In this document: one piece after another, positions 1-7,718 of the stretch
How positions within the stretch are numbered: the stretch's first letter is position 1
Layout of the letters: the number at the start of each line of letters is the position of its first letter
Assembly: GCA_036555745.1 (NCBI GenBank)
Contig: DATBKV010000053.1
Coordinates: 1 to 56,881 of the forward strand
Reading direction: 5' to 3'
Origin: VAZQ01 sp036555745
GTDB lineage: Bacteria; Pseudomonadota; Alphaproteobacteria; Rhizobiales; Xanthobacteraceae
DNA: 56,881 nucleotides
The notes under the pieces: generated by a model
Database searches by the model: none
What the model was told of the DNA's origin: nothing
What the model saw: only the letters and a program-made list of their open reading frames with translations
Made by a program: the position numbers and the translations under genes

Positions 1-597
1 GTCGGGGAAATCGAGAAGCGCTACGAATTGTGGGGCCAGCCCGGCAAGCTCAAGGTCACGAGTTTCCTCAATCGCGGTAGGGCGGGAAAATTCCAGGACG
101 CCATCACGCTCGCCCAGATCACCGGCGAGCCCGCCGACATCACGGCAGTGCGCAACTATACCAGTCGCCCCGGAGTCAGCCTCAACCTCGAGCAGCAAAT
201 CTCGGACACGGTCGGCGTGTTCGCCCGCGCCGGCTGGGCCGACGGCAATGTGGAGCCGTGGGACTTTACCGATATCGACCGGACGGTTTCCGGCGGCGTC
301 TCGATCAACGGCAGGAACTGGGGCCGGCCGGACGATACCGTCGGAATCGCCGGCGTCATCAACAACATCAGCGGCGTGCACCAGGCGTTTTTCAACGCCG
401 GCGGCCTGGGTGTCCTCATCGGCGACGGACAGTTGCCGAATCCCGGGCTCGAGAAAATCTTCGAGACCTATTACAGTTACGCGCTTTCACCCGACATGCG
501 CGTCAGCTTCGATTACCAGTTCATCACCAACCCGGCTTACAACACCGACCGCGGTCCGGTGAACACGTTCGCCGGACGCTTCCATGCCCAGTTCTAG
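1..597 (+). CDS. OprB-family carbohydrate porin, 3' part (5' end outside window)
   Basis: The reading frame is open from base 1 to the stop at 597, so this is the C-terminal 198 residues of a longer gene. The sequence alternates short hydrophobic beta-strand-like runs with Asn/Gly turns. It contains VFARAGWADGNVEPWDF and ends in RGPVNTFAGRFHAQF, with a terminal aromatic residue as expected for an outer-membrane beta-barrel. The pattern matches the C-terminal half of OprB-type porins, which form outer-membrane channels for sugars and related solutes. A complete OprB-like gene lies at 9968-11365, but the two are not close copies. The first in-frame ATG (28) is internal and should not be taken as the start. 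The family is fairly sure; the substrate is unknown. Confidence 0.75.
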   Translation, partial: VGEIEKRYELWGQPGKLKVTSFLNRGRAGKFQDAITLAQITGEPADITAVRNYTSRPGVSLNLEQQISDTVGVFARAGWADGNVEPWDFTDIDRTVSGGVSINGRNWGRPDDTVGIAGVINNISGVHQAFFNAGGLGVLIGDGQLPNPGLEKIFETYYSYALSPDMRVSFDYQFITNPAYNTDRGPVNTFAGRFHAQF

Positions 598-705
598 CGC
601 GCCCGCCCTCCCCGACCGCATGTGTCAGCAGGGCTACCATACAGGGATGCTTCCCTTCGGTCGCATTGCCGCAGTCCAAAAGTTCCCTGACGTAGCGCTC
701 TACTC

Positions 706-2184
706 TCACACATAGCGCAAGGTCGTGAACATCCCGGCTTCGAGGTGGTAGAGCAGGTGGCAGTGCAAAGCCCATAGCCCGGGATTGTTGGCATCGAAGG
801 CAACCACCACGCTGCGGCCGCGCGGCACCAGCACGGTGTCGCGCACCGCGCCGGGAAAGCGCTCGCCGTCGATCTCCACCACCTGGAACTCGTGGCCGTG
901 CAGGTGCATGGGATGCGGCATCGGCGTCTTGTTGACGAACACGAGTTCGACGCGCTCGCCCTTGGCGATGGCCAGCGGCGGCACGTCCTTCGTCCAAGGG
1001 ACGCCGTTGATCGACCAGACGTAGCCCGCCATCTGCCCGGTGAGGTCGAGCCGGTGCACGCGGTCGGCCTTGCGCGGCGCGAGCGGCTTTGCCGCGCGCA
1101 GGCGGCGCTCGAGCTCAAGCGTGAGCGCGCCGGAAGCAGCTGCGGCAGTATCGGGCACACGCGCGACCGGCGCGGCGCCGGCGCGCAGGATCAGGCCGGT
1201 CTGCCTGTTCTCGCCTTCCAGCAACGCGAGCACGGGATGCGCTGCCGGTGCGCGCGGCAGTGTCAGCCGCACATCGAGCCGCTGCGCAACCGCGATCGGG
1301 AACCGCCGCCCCGGGATCGGCGCGACGGCGAAACCGTCGACGGCGACGAGCTCGCCGTCGAGCGCGCCGAGATCGAGATGGAAGGCGCTCATCGACGAGC
1401 TGTTGATGACGCGCAGCAGCACGCGCCCTCCCGGCTCGACGTTCACCACCTCGGGATCGGCAAGGGTGCGGTCGTTGGCCAGGAATGCGTCGTACTTGAC
1501 GTCGTTGAGGTCGGGCTTCGCGGTCGCGCCCATGCTCATGCCAGGACTTACCCCCGGCGCGCCCCGGCCCGTCGCTCTCATGTTCCCCGCCGAGGCCGCT
1601 GCGGCCGCCGGCATGGCCGCCATGCCGGTATCTTTCTTCAGGCCTTCGAAGATCTGCTCCGGCGGCGTGAAGCTGAAGTCGGCCAGCATCACGATCACCT
1701 CCTGCTGGTCCGCCCAGTCGCGCTCGTCGCGGATGATCAGCGGCGCCGCCATCAAGAGCTGCTCCTGCAGGCCCTGGTGCGAGTGCATCCAGAACGTGCC
1801 GCCGAAGCGCAGCGGGAAGTCGTAATTGGCGCTGGCACCGACGGCGATCGGCGGGCCTGACACGCCGGGGACGCCGTCCTCCTGCCACGGCGGCGTGAGG
1901 CCATGCCAGTGGATCAGGCTCGGCTCGGCGATGGCGTTGTCCAGGTGCACGCGGAAGCGCTTGCCCACCTCGGTGCGGATGCCGAAGGTGCCGTCGGGCT
2001 GCTGGATGCCGTACACCGAGGCCGGCTTGCCGTTGACCTCGATGCTGCGGCGCGCGAGCCGCAGCACGGTCGGCGCGCCACCGTCTGGCTGTGCGCTCGG
2101 CTGCGGCGCGCGCTGCGCTCGCACGAGAGTGGGGAGCGCGGTCGATGCCGCCGCGGAAAGAATAAATGCACGGCGCGTGAGCAT
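706..2184 (-). CDS. Multicopper oxidase, Tat-exported (CopA/laccase-like)
   Basis: A 492-residue three-cupredoxin oxidase. The N-terminus LTRRAFILSAAA, with cleavage near VRAQ (about residue 24), looks like a twin-arginine signal, so the enzyme is probably folded and metallated before export to the periplasm. All copper motifs are present: HWHG at 92-95, HSH at 134-136, HPMHLHGHEF from 424, and HCH at 474-476 with type-1 ligands Cys475, His480 and Met485. A Met/Ala/Gly-rich insert lies at about residues 185-220, as seen in copper-tolerance oxidases of the CopA/CueO type. It lies downstream of the DUF4396 gene on the same strand (93-nt gap). A role in copper(I) oxidation is likely; a phenol-oxidising laccase role is the alternative. 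Confidence 0.88.
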   Translation of the reverse strand: MLTRRAFILSAAASTALPTLVRAQRAPQPSAQPDGGAPTVLRLARRSIEVNGKPASVYGIQQPDGTFGIRTEVGKRFRVHLDNAIAEPSLIHWHGLTPPWQEDGVPGVSGPPIAVGASANYDFPLRFGGTFWMHSHQGLQEQLLMAAPLIIRDERDWADQQEVIVMLADFSFTPPEQIFEGLKKDTGMAAMPAAAAASAGNMRATGRGAPGVSPGMSMGATAKPDLNDVKYDAFLANDRTLADPEVVNVEPGGRVLLRVINSSSMSAFHLDLGALDGELVAVDGFAVAPIPGRRFPIAVAQRLDVRLTLPRAPAAHPVLALLEGENRQTGLILRAGAAPVARVPDTAAAASGALTLELERRLRAAKPLAPRKADRVHRLDLTGQMAGYVWSINGVPWTKDVPPLAIAKGERVELVFVNKTPMPHPMHLHGHEFQVVEIDGERFPGAVRDTVLVPRGRSVVVAFDANNPGLWALHCHLLYHLEAGMFTTLRYV

Positions 2185-2277
2185 GGGTGGCCTCCCCGGG
2201 CAGTGTCCGCTGCAGGAGCAGCCCCTTGGTGCGAGGTTACAATCGCCGCATGACGGCGTGAAGGCGTTCGCCGGCGC

Positions 2278-3117
2278 TCATAGCCCCGCGCGCAGCGCCA
2301 AGCCGAGCGCGACACCCGCCGCCAGCGCCAGGAACGAGAGGAGCGTCATCACCGGCAACGGCGGACGCGTGGGCTTGCCGCCCCCCATCTCCATCGCCGG
2401 CATGGCGGCGACCGCGCCGGCCATTGCCGCGTGCGCGCCGTGCGCCTGTCCGCCCGTCATCGCGCCTGCGGGCCGCACCGTCATCATACCGTGCTTGAGA
2501 TGGTGCGCGACCAGCCACCAGTTCATGGGATAGGCGACGATGAAGCCGATGAGCAGTCCCATCGACATCACGAACCAGAAGCTCGGGTTGAGTGGATCCG
2601 CGGCGGCGGGGATGTGCGCCCGCAGCGCCATGACGGTCGGGACCATGCCAGCCATCAAGAGATTCATCGAGAGAAGCTCGGAGAGGAACGTGCCGGTCAG
2701 CGCGCGCCGATAGGAGCCGGCGGCCATATCGCGCATGAACAACGCCTGGAAGATCGTCCAGCCGAAGGCAAAGCCCAGCACGTATTCGAGCGCGACCTCG
2801 AGGAGCCCAGCAATGCCGAGCGCGGGTGCGAGTACAGCCCCGGCAAGGATGCCGACGCCGTCGCCGGCGACGCAGTGCATGGTCGATCCCAGCGCCTGGC
2901 GCCAGCGCGCGGCGACGTACTGCTCGTGCAGGCCGGGCAGCGGCTCGCGGCACCCGAGCACGTAGAGAAAGGCGCCGAACACGCCGGTATAGGCGGTCAG
3001 CAGCACGAAACCCCATTTCAGCACCGGCGATTCCGGCGTCGAGCGGATGTCGATCGCCACGAATATGAGCGCCGCCGCCGCCAGCAGGAACCACAGCAGC
3101 ATCACGCCGTCGAGCAC
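2278..3117 (-). CDS. DUF4396 membrane protein, probable copper-related partner of the oxidase
   Basis: 279 residues with about six hydrophobic segments (near 5-22, 35-55, 85-125, 143-165, 181-205 and 255-276). The conserved stretch STMHCVAGDGVGI (78-90) and the AYPMNWWLVAHHLKHGMM region fit the DUF4396 family, whose biochemical function is not known. The cytoplasmic or periplasmic tail at 205-244 is rich in His and Met (His205, 206, 209, 226, 229; Met211, 212, 220, 232, 239, 242, 244), a composition typical of Cu(I)-handling loops. It is transcribed first, with the multicopper oxidase following, which supports metal handling. The start is the first ATG, 165 bp from the divergent epimerase gene. 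Confidence 0.75.
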   Translation of the reverse strand: MLDGVMLLWFLLAAAALIFVAIDIRSTPESPVLKWGFVLLTAYTGVFGAFLYVLGCREPLPGLHEQYVAARWRQALGSTMHCVAGDGVGILAGAVLAPALGIAGLLEVALEYVLGFAFGWTIFQALFMRDMAAGSYRRALTGTFLSELLSMNLLMAGMVPTVMALRAHIPAAADPLNPSFWFVMSMGLLIGFIVAYPMNWWLVAHHLKHGMMTVRPAGAMTGGQAHGAHAAMAGAVAAMPAMEMGGGKPTRPPLPVMTLLSFLALAAGVALGLALRAGL

Positions 3118-3282
3118 CGCGTCCTCCCGTGCGTCCGGTGCAGCACCTGCTTTCTCCGCGCCCCTTCACCCCGTCGACCGCCGCGAAGGTCCTCCATCCT
3201 ACCGGTGCCGCGATATCACGCCAACCACAGTCCCGAATGCGTTATATTCCATGCATCAGCGGCAGAAACAGCACGAGCAGCA

Positions 3283-4218
3283 GTGACCCCCGCCGGCCCA
3301 GCCACGCGACCTCTCATCGCGCTCACCGGAGCTACCGGTTTCATCGGGCAGCACCTGCTTCGCGAGTTGCCCAAACGCGGCTACCGGCTGCGCGTGCTGC
3401 TCCGGCGCCCGAGCGTGGTGCCGGTGGAATCCGCGAGCGCGGTGGTGGGCGACCTCGCCCGCCCGCAGAACATGTCGGCAGCGCTTGCCGATGTGGACGC
3501 GGTCATCCATTCGGCCGGGATCGCGCACGCCATGTCGGGGCTGCCGGAGGACGACTATCGCGTGCTCAACACCGAGGCCACGATCGCTCTGGCACGCGCG
3601 GCGCAGCGCGCGGGCGCCAAGCGTTTCGTGTTTCTGTCCTCGATCCGCGCGCAATCTGGGCCGACCTCGGAGCGCGTGCTGACCGAGGAACTCGCGCCGG
3701 CGCCGACCGACGCTTATGGCCGCTCCAAGCTCTCGGCCGAGCGCGGGCTTGCCGACCTTGCGCTCGACTGGGTGGCGCTGCGGCTCGTCCTGGTCTACGG
3801 GCCGGGGGTGAAGGGCAACATGGCCGAGCTCGTGCGCTTCGCGCGCGCCCGCTATCCGTTGCCGTTGGGGGGGCTCAAGGCACGGCGCTCGCTGCTGTCG
3901 CTCGACAACCTGGTGGCCGCGGTCGACACGGTTCTGACAGCGCCGGGCAAGCTGCGCCGGCCGCTGATCGTCGCCGATCCGGAGGCGCTCACCATCCCGG
4001 CGATGATCGCGGCGCTGCGGCGCGGGCTCCGACGCAGGCCCGGACTCCTGCCGGTGCCGCCCGCCTTGCTGGCAGCGGCGCTGCGCGCCACCGGACGCGG
4101 CGAGATCTATGAGCGACTGGCGGGCTCATTGGTGGCGGATGCCACCGCGCTGCGGCAACTCGGCTGGGCGCCGCCGGTGACAACGCAAGAAGGCCTCGCC
4201 GCGCTGGCACGCGGCTGA
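3283..4218 (+). CDS. NAD(P)-dependent epimerase/dehydratase (extended SDR)
   Basis: 311 residues with an N-terminal Rossmann motif TGATGFIGQH (about residues 14-23), the strand FVFLSSIRAQSG that carries the Ser of the catalytic triad, and YGRSKLSAER with the Tyr-x3-Lys pair. This is an extended short-chain dehydrogenase of the nucleotide-sugar epimerase type. The frame is open far upstream (to 2431), but that part is antisense to the DUF4396 gene. I chose the GTG at 3283 because homologues begin a few residues before the Rossmann strand. The ribosome site there is weak. Substrate unknown; lipopolysaccharide or cell-envelope sugars are common for this class. It ends against a strong stem-loop shared with the convergent L,D-transpeptidase gene. 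Confidence 0.8.
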   Translation: MTPAGPATRPLIALTGATGFIGQHLLRELPKRGYRLRVLLRRPSVVPVESASAVVGDLARPQNMSAALADVDAVIHSAGIAHAMSGLPEDDYRVLNTEATIALARAAQRAGAKRFVFLSSIRAQSGPTSERVLTEELAPAPTDAYGRSKLSAERGLADLALDWVALRLVLVYGPGVKGNMAELVRFARARYPLPLGGLKARRSLLSLDNLVAAVDTVLTAPGKLRRPLIVADPEALTIPAMIAALRRGLRRRPGLLPVPPALLAAALRATGRGEIYERLAGSLVADATALRQLGWAPPVTTQEGLAALARG

Positions 4219-4259
4219 CGATCGCGCGGCGGTGCCGCGACCATAGGTGGCCGAAAATC

Positions 4260-4284
4260 GTGCCCGGCCGCGGGGGCCGGGCAC
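4260..4284. terminator. Bidirectional stem-loop terminator
   Basis: A perfect 10-bp stem (gtgcccggcc / ggccgggcac) with a 5-nt loop lies between two convergent genes. On the minus strand it is followed by gattttcgg, a short T-run, so it best terminates the L,D-transpeptidase transcript. On the plus strand the T-run is weak. Confidence 0.65.
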
Positions 4285-4306
4285 GGAACGAGAATTTGCG
4301 CGGCGC

Positions 4307-5704
4307 TCAGCGCGTGAGCACGATGAAGTCGGTACCCTCGCCGGTCTCCGGGCCGAGCCCCTTGTCAGAGATGATCAGCGAGGCGCCGGGCGACATCAGC
4401 TGCGAGATCCGGTCGAGCGCATCCTGCGGGATGCTGACGCGCTCGAGCGCTTCGGTCGCGGTTGCGACGTGAGCCGGCGGCTGCGGAGCTTCCACCTTCT
4501 CGCGCTTGTGATGCGGCTTCTTCACCGGCGCAGGGCCGCCGCCCGGCATCGACATCACATTCCAGCGCAGCGTGGTGTTATCGTCGTTGACGGCGAGCGC
4601 GGTGAAGACATGGGTGCCGAGCGGCTGATCCGGCTGCGCGAACGTCACGGGCGCATCGAAGACCGGCTCGAAGCCCTTGCGGACGAACAGCTTGCCTTCC
4701 TTGCGGCTGATGAACACCGAGATCGGCCCGGGCTTGAGCGGCTTCACCGGCGTGGCCGTCGGGTAGGCGACGGGCTGATCGACCACCGCAGGCTTGCCGG
4801 CCTCGAATGCCTGGTAGGCCAGCCTTACCACCTCGGAGCTGGTCGCCGGCGTCTCGCGCGGGGCCCCGATGGCATAGGCCATGGCGTCGAGTGCGGGGCT
4901 GCCCGATTTGATCGCGTCGACCGCGGTCGTGCCGCTCTCCTTGGCGGCGAGCTTTGCGATCTCGGGCGCAGGGGCCTTCGGCTCCGTCGAGGCGGCTTGC
5001 GCCGCCTTTTCGGGGTGTGCGGGCTCGTGCTTGAGGGTGAACAGCCGCTCGTTCTCGACCGGGACAGGGGTCACGTCGCCGCGGGCGACGATGACGCGCA
5101 CGCCGAGCTTGGTGATGCCCCACATCTGGCGTGCGAATGCCTCGGGCATGCGAATGCAGCCGTGCGAGGCCGGCCCGCGGGGAACAACGCCCTGATGCAT
5201 CGCCACTCCCGACCAGGTGATCCGCTGCATGTAGAACATCGGCGCGCTGTAGTAGATATTGGAACGGTGCCAGCGATCCTTCTGGATCACGCTGAACACG
5301 CCAGTCGGCGTCGGATGGCCCGGCACCCCGGTCGAGACGCGCGAATGCGCAATGGGATGGCCGTCCGAGTACAGCGTGAGCTGCTGCTTGTCGAGCGAGA
5401 TCACGACGCTGAGCACGCCTTTGGCCTGGGCGACCAAGTCATCGGCATGCTGCTTGGGCTTCACCGGCGCCTTGTCGCGCGCGGCGAGCAGCGTCGCGTG
5501 CGGCCTGACGGCGCGGCCGGCCTGAGGCTGTGCCGCTCCTTGTGGCTGCTGATTGAACGGCAGCGCCTCGGCCGAGGTGGCGAGGCCGGCGAGCAGGGCG
5601 GCGCTCGCCGTCATGACCAACAACGCTTCACGATTGCGGGAATAGGAGGATTGGCCCTTCTCGGGCCGCTCAGGCTTGTGCACGAAGACCCCCCTTGGTG
5701 CCAT
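4307..5704 (-). CDS. L,D-transpeptidase (YkuD domain), secreted
   Basis: 465 residues. A basic N-terminus is followed by the hydrophobic segment ALLVMTASAALLAGLATSAEA (27-47), a Sec-type signal or anchor. The YkuD catalytic core spans about 95-215, with His170 and then SHGCIRMP carrying His181, Cys183 and Arg185. These are the residues that form the acyl-enzyme in L,D-transpeptidases, which make 3-3 peptidoglycan cross-links or attach proteins to the wall in the periplasm. The C-terminal half (about 240-465) is Pro/Ala/Lys-rich with one more folded region ending in DKGLGPETGEGTDFIVLTR. Long C-terminal extensions of this kind are seen in Bradyrhizobiaceae homologues. The start ATG at 5704 has GGGAG about 12 nt upstream. 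Confidence 0.88.
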   Translation of the reverse strand: MAPRGVFVHKPERPEKGQSSYSRNREALLVMTASAALLAGLATSAEALPFNQQPQGAAQPQAGRAVRPHATLLAARDKAPVKPKQHADDLVAQAKGVLSVVISLDKQQLTLYSDGHPIAHSRVSTGVPGHPTPTGVFSVIQKDRWHRSNIYYSAPMFYMQRITWSGVAMHQGVVPRGPASHGCIRMPEAFARQMWGITKLGVRVIVARGDVTPVPVENERLFTLKHEPAHPEKAAQAASTEPKAPAPEIAKLAAKESGTTAVDAIKSGSPALDAMAYAIGAPRETPATSSEVVRLAYQAFEAGKPAVVDQPVAYPTATPVKPLKPGPISVFISRKEGKLFVRKGFEPVFDAPVTFAQPDQPLGTHVFTALAVNDDNTTLRWNVMSMPGGGPAPVKKPHHKREKVEAPQPPAHVATATEALERVSIPQDALDRISQLMSPGASLIISDKGLGPETGEGTDFIVLTR

Positions 5705-5887
5705 TGCGACGCGGAACTCCCTATGAGGTCCGCCATGCGCTCAGAGGATTAGTCGCGCGGCCCGACGAAAGGTTCGAACGCTACGACGCGTGAAATTTAC
5801 ATAAATTCAAGCAAGTGCCGGCGGAACCGCGAGGATGGTATCAGGAGATGGCGGCACGCATCGCGCCCGACCACGACAGACAAATCA

Positions 5888-5919
5888 GCGGGCACCTTCG
5901 TATGTGACTGGATGCCCGC
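5888..5919 (-). terminator. Possible terminator after the ThDP-enzyme gene
   Basis: Arms gcgggca (5888-5894) and tgcccgc (5913-5919) form a 7-bp stem with an 18-nt loop, about 64 nt past the stop at 5983. The T-run on the minus strand is poor (tgatttg), so this is tentative. Confidence 0.3.
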
Positions 5920-5982
5920 TTTTGTGACGGGATGCGCTTTTCGCCGGCATGAGAGAACTCAGGCCGCTCCGTGCTCAAAGGG

Positions 5983-7659
5983 TCACATCGGCTTGAAGGC
6001 GCGGTCGAGCTCCACGTCGATCAGCAGGGCGCCGCCGCCGTTCAATCCCTGCGCCACCAGGTCGGTGGCCTCGTGCACGGTCTTTGCGCGCTCGGCCTTC
6101 ACGCCGAGCGCGCGCGCCAGCGCGACGAAATCGATCCAGGGATCGACGAGCTCCATGCCGACATAGCTGTCGGCCTGCTCGGCGAGCCCGCGCATGGCGT
6201 GCAGCCGCTGCTTGAGAATGCGATAAGAAGAGTTATTGAGGATCAGGAACACCGCGTCGATGCGGTAGCGCGCGGCGGTCCACAGCCCTTGGCAGGTATA
6301 CATCGCGCTGCCGTCGCCGATCAGCCCGATAACCGGGCGGTCCGGCAAGGCGAGCTTCACACCGATCGTCGCCGGCAGCCCCCAGCCGATGCCGCCGCCG
6401 CGCAGGCCGAAATAGCTTTGCGGATCGTCGCTGCGGATGAGCTGGCGGATGCCGGGCGCCGACGAGAGCGCCTCCTCGATCACCACCGCGTCCTTCGGCA
6501 GCGCCTCGCCGATCGCATCGAGCAGCGCGAGCGGCTGCACCGGCACCGTCTGCGCCAGCGCGCGCGCCTTCGCCTTGAGCGCGGCGCGTTCTGCAGCAAT
6601 CGCGTCGCTGGCGCTGGCAAGCCGCTCCCGCGCCGCGCCGCGGGCGCCGCTCGACATGCGCGCGCGCACGGCTGCGGTGATGTCGGGCAGCGTCCCCTTG
6701 GGATCGCCGAGAATGGCGACCGCCGGCGGATAGTTCTTGCCGAGCTCCCACGCATCGACGTCGAGATGGACGAGCTTGATATCGGGCGGCATGGGGTCGA
6801 TTTCGGAGGGAAGCGAAAGCGTGAACAGATCGCCGCCGACCGAGAACAGCACGTCGTATTGCTCGAGCACCTTGCGCACCTCGGGCGCGAGCCGAACCAT
6901 CGACCCGCGAAACAGCGGATGCGAGGCCGGAAACGAAGCGGTGCTCGGCACGAACTCGGTATAGACCGGCGCGCCCAGGAGCTCCGCCAGCTCAACCAGC
7001 TCGGCATGGGCGCGGCCATGGGCAACCGCATCGCCAGCCATGATCACCGGCCGCTTGGCATCAGCGAGCAAGGAGGCGGCCGCCTCCACCGCCGCGCGAT
7101 CGCCCCGCAGCCGCGGGGCTACGCGGGTGGGTGCGAGCAGATCGATGTCGCCGTCGGCGCGCAGGATATCGCCGGGCAACGAGAGAAACACCGGGCCGGT
7201 GGGGGGCGCCAGCGCGGTCTTGGCGGCGCGATGAAGGAGGCGCGGCAGGTCGGCAAGGCGATGTACCTCCGATGACCATTTCACCAGCGGGCGCGCAATG
7301 GTGGGCAGATCCGCCCACAGGATCGGCTCGGTTGCGTTGAAGCTCTGCTCGTGCTGGCCGGCGGTGACAAGAATGGGCGAGCCCGCCTTTTGCGCGTCGT
7401 AGAGCATGCCCATGGCGTTTCCCAGCCCGGGCGTGACGTGCAGATTGACCACGGCGAGCTTGCCGGAGGCCTGGGCGTAGCCATCCGCCATTGCCATCAC
7501 GGCGGCTTCCTGCAGGCCGAGCAGGTAGCGCAGCTCGTTCTCGGTTGCCAGCGCATCCATCAGCGGCAACTCCGTGGTGCCGGGATTGCCGAACATGATC
7601 TCAACGCCTTCCTGCTTGAGCAGGTCGAGAAAGGCGCGCTTTCCGGACATGACGGGCAA
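5983..7659 (-). CDS. ThDP-dependent enzyme, benzoylformate-decarboxylase / acetolactate-synthase type
   Basis: 558 residues with the three-domain layout of the pyruvate-oxidase/decarboxylase superfamily. The N-terminal PYR domain has FGNPGTTELP (23-32) and the ThDP-activating Glu51 in LGLQEAAVMAMADGYAQ. The NLH motif (His74) matches the catalytic His70 of benzoylformate decarboxylase. The C-terminal PP domain has GDGSAMYTCQGLW...ILNNSSY, the Mg-ThDP motif. Ser26 of benzoylformate decarboxylase is Thr here, and I do not see its His281, so the substrate may be another 2-oxo acid. A TTG at 7659 has GGAG seven bases upstream and is preferred over the ATG at 7650. It follows the alpha/beta hydrolase gene after 59 nt, probably as one transcript. 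Confidence 0.8.
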   Translation of the reverse strand: MPVMSGKRAFLDLLKQEGVEIMFGNPGTTELPLMDALATENELRYLLGLQEAAVMAMADGYAQASGKLAVVNLHVTPGLGNAMGMLYDAQKAGSPILVTAGQHEQSFNATEPILWADLPTIARPLVKWSSEVHRLADLPRLLHRAAKTALAPPTGPVFLSLPGDILRADGDIDLLAPTRVAPRLRGDRAAVEAAASLLADAKRPVIMAGDAVAHGRAHAELVELAELLGAPVYTEFVPSTASFPASHPLFRGSMVRLAPEVRKVLEQYDVLFSVGGDLFTLSLPSEIDPMPPDIKLVHLDVDAWELGKNYPPAVAILGDPKGTLPDITAAVRARMSSGARGAARERLASASDAIAAERAALKAKARALAQTVPVQPLALLDAIGEALPKDAVVIEEALSSAPGIRQLIRSDDPQSYFGLRGGGIGWGLPATIGVKLALPDRPVIGLIGDGSAMYTCQGLWTAARYRIDAVFLILNNSSYRILKQRLHAMRGLAEQADSYVGMELVDPWIDFVALARALGVKAERAKTVHEATDLVAQGLNGGGALLIDVELDRAFKPM

Positions 7660-7718
7660 AAGAAATCTCCAGGCTGGGACAGGGAAACAGGAGTGGCGTT
7701 GCGCGGAGCGCCGGATGC

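Noticed and set aside
2431..3282. N-terminal extension of the epimerase frame
   Set aside because: Overlaps DUF4396 on the other strand and precedes the Rossmann strand with low-complexity sequence; start moved to 3283.
4247..5752. 501-codon open frame on the plus strand
   Set aside because: It is antisense to the well-supported L,D-transpeptidase and is Arg/His/Gly-rich without domains; typical of high-GC antisense frames.
5971..7275. 434-codon open frame on the plus strand
   Set aside because: Antisense to the ThDP enzyme, no family features.
5983..7659. Naming as a true acetolactate synthase or benzoylformate decarboxylase
   Set aside because: No FAD-domain features of acetolactate synthase were evident, and two benzoylformate-decarboxylase residues are not conserved.
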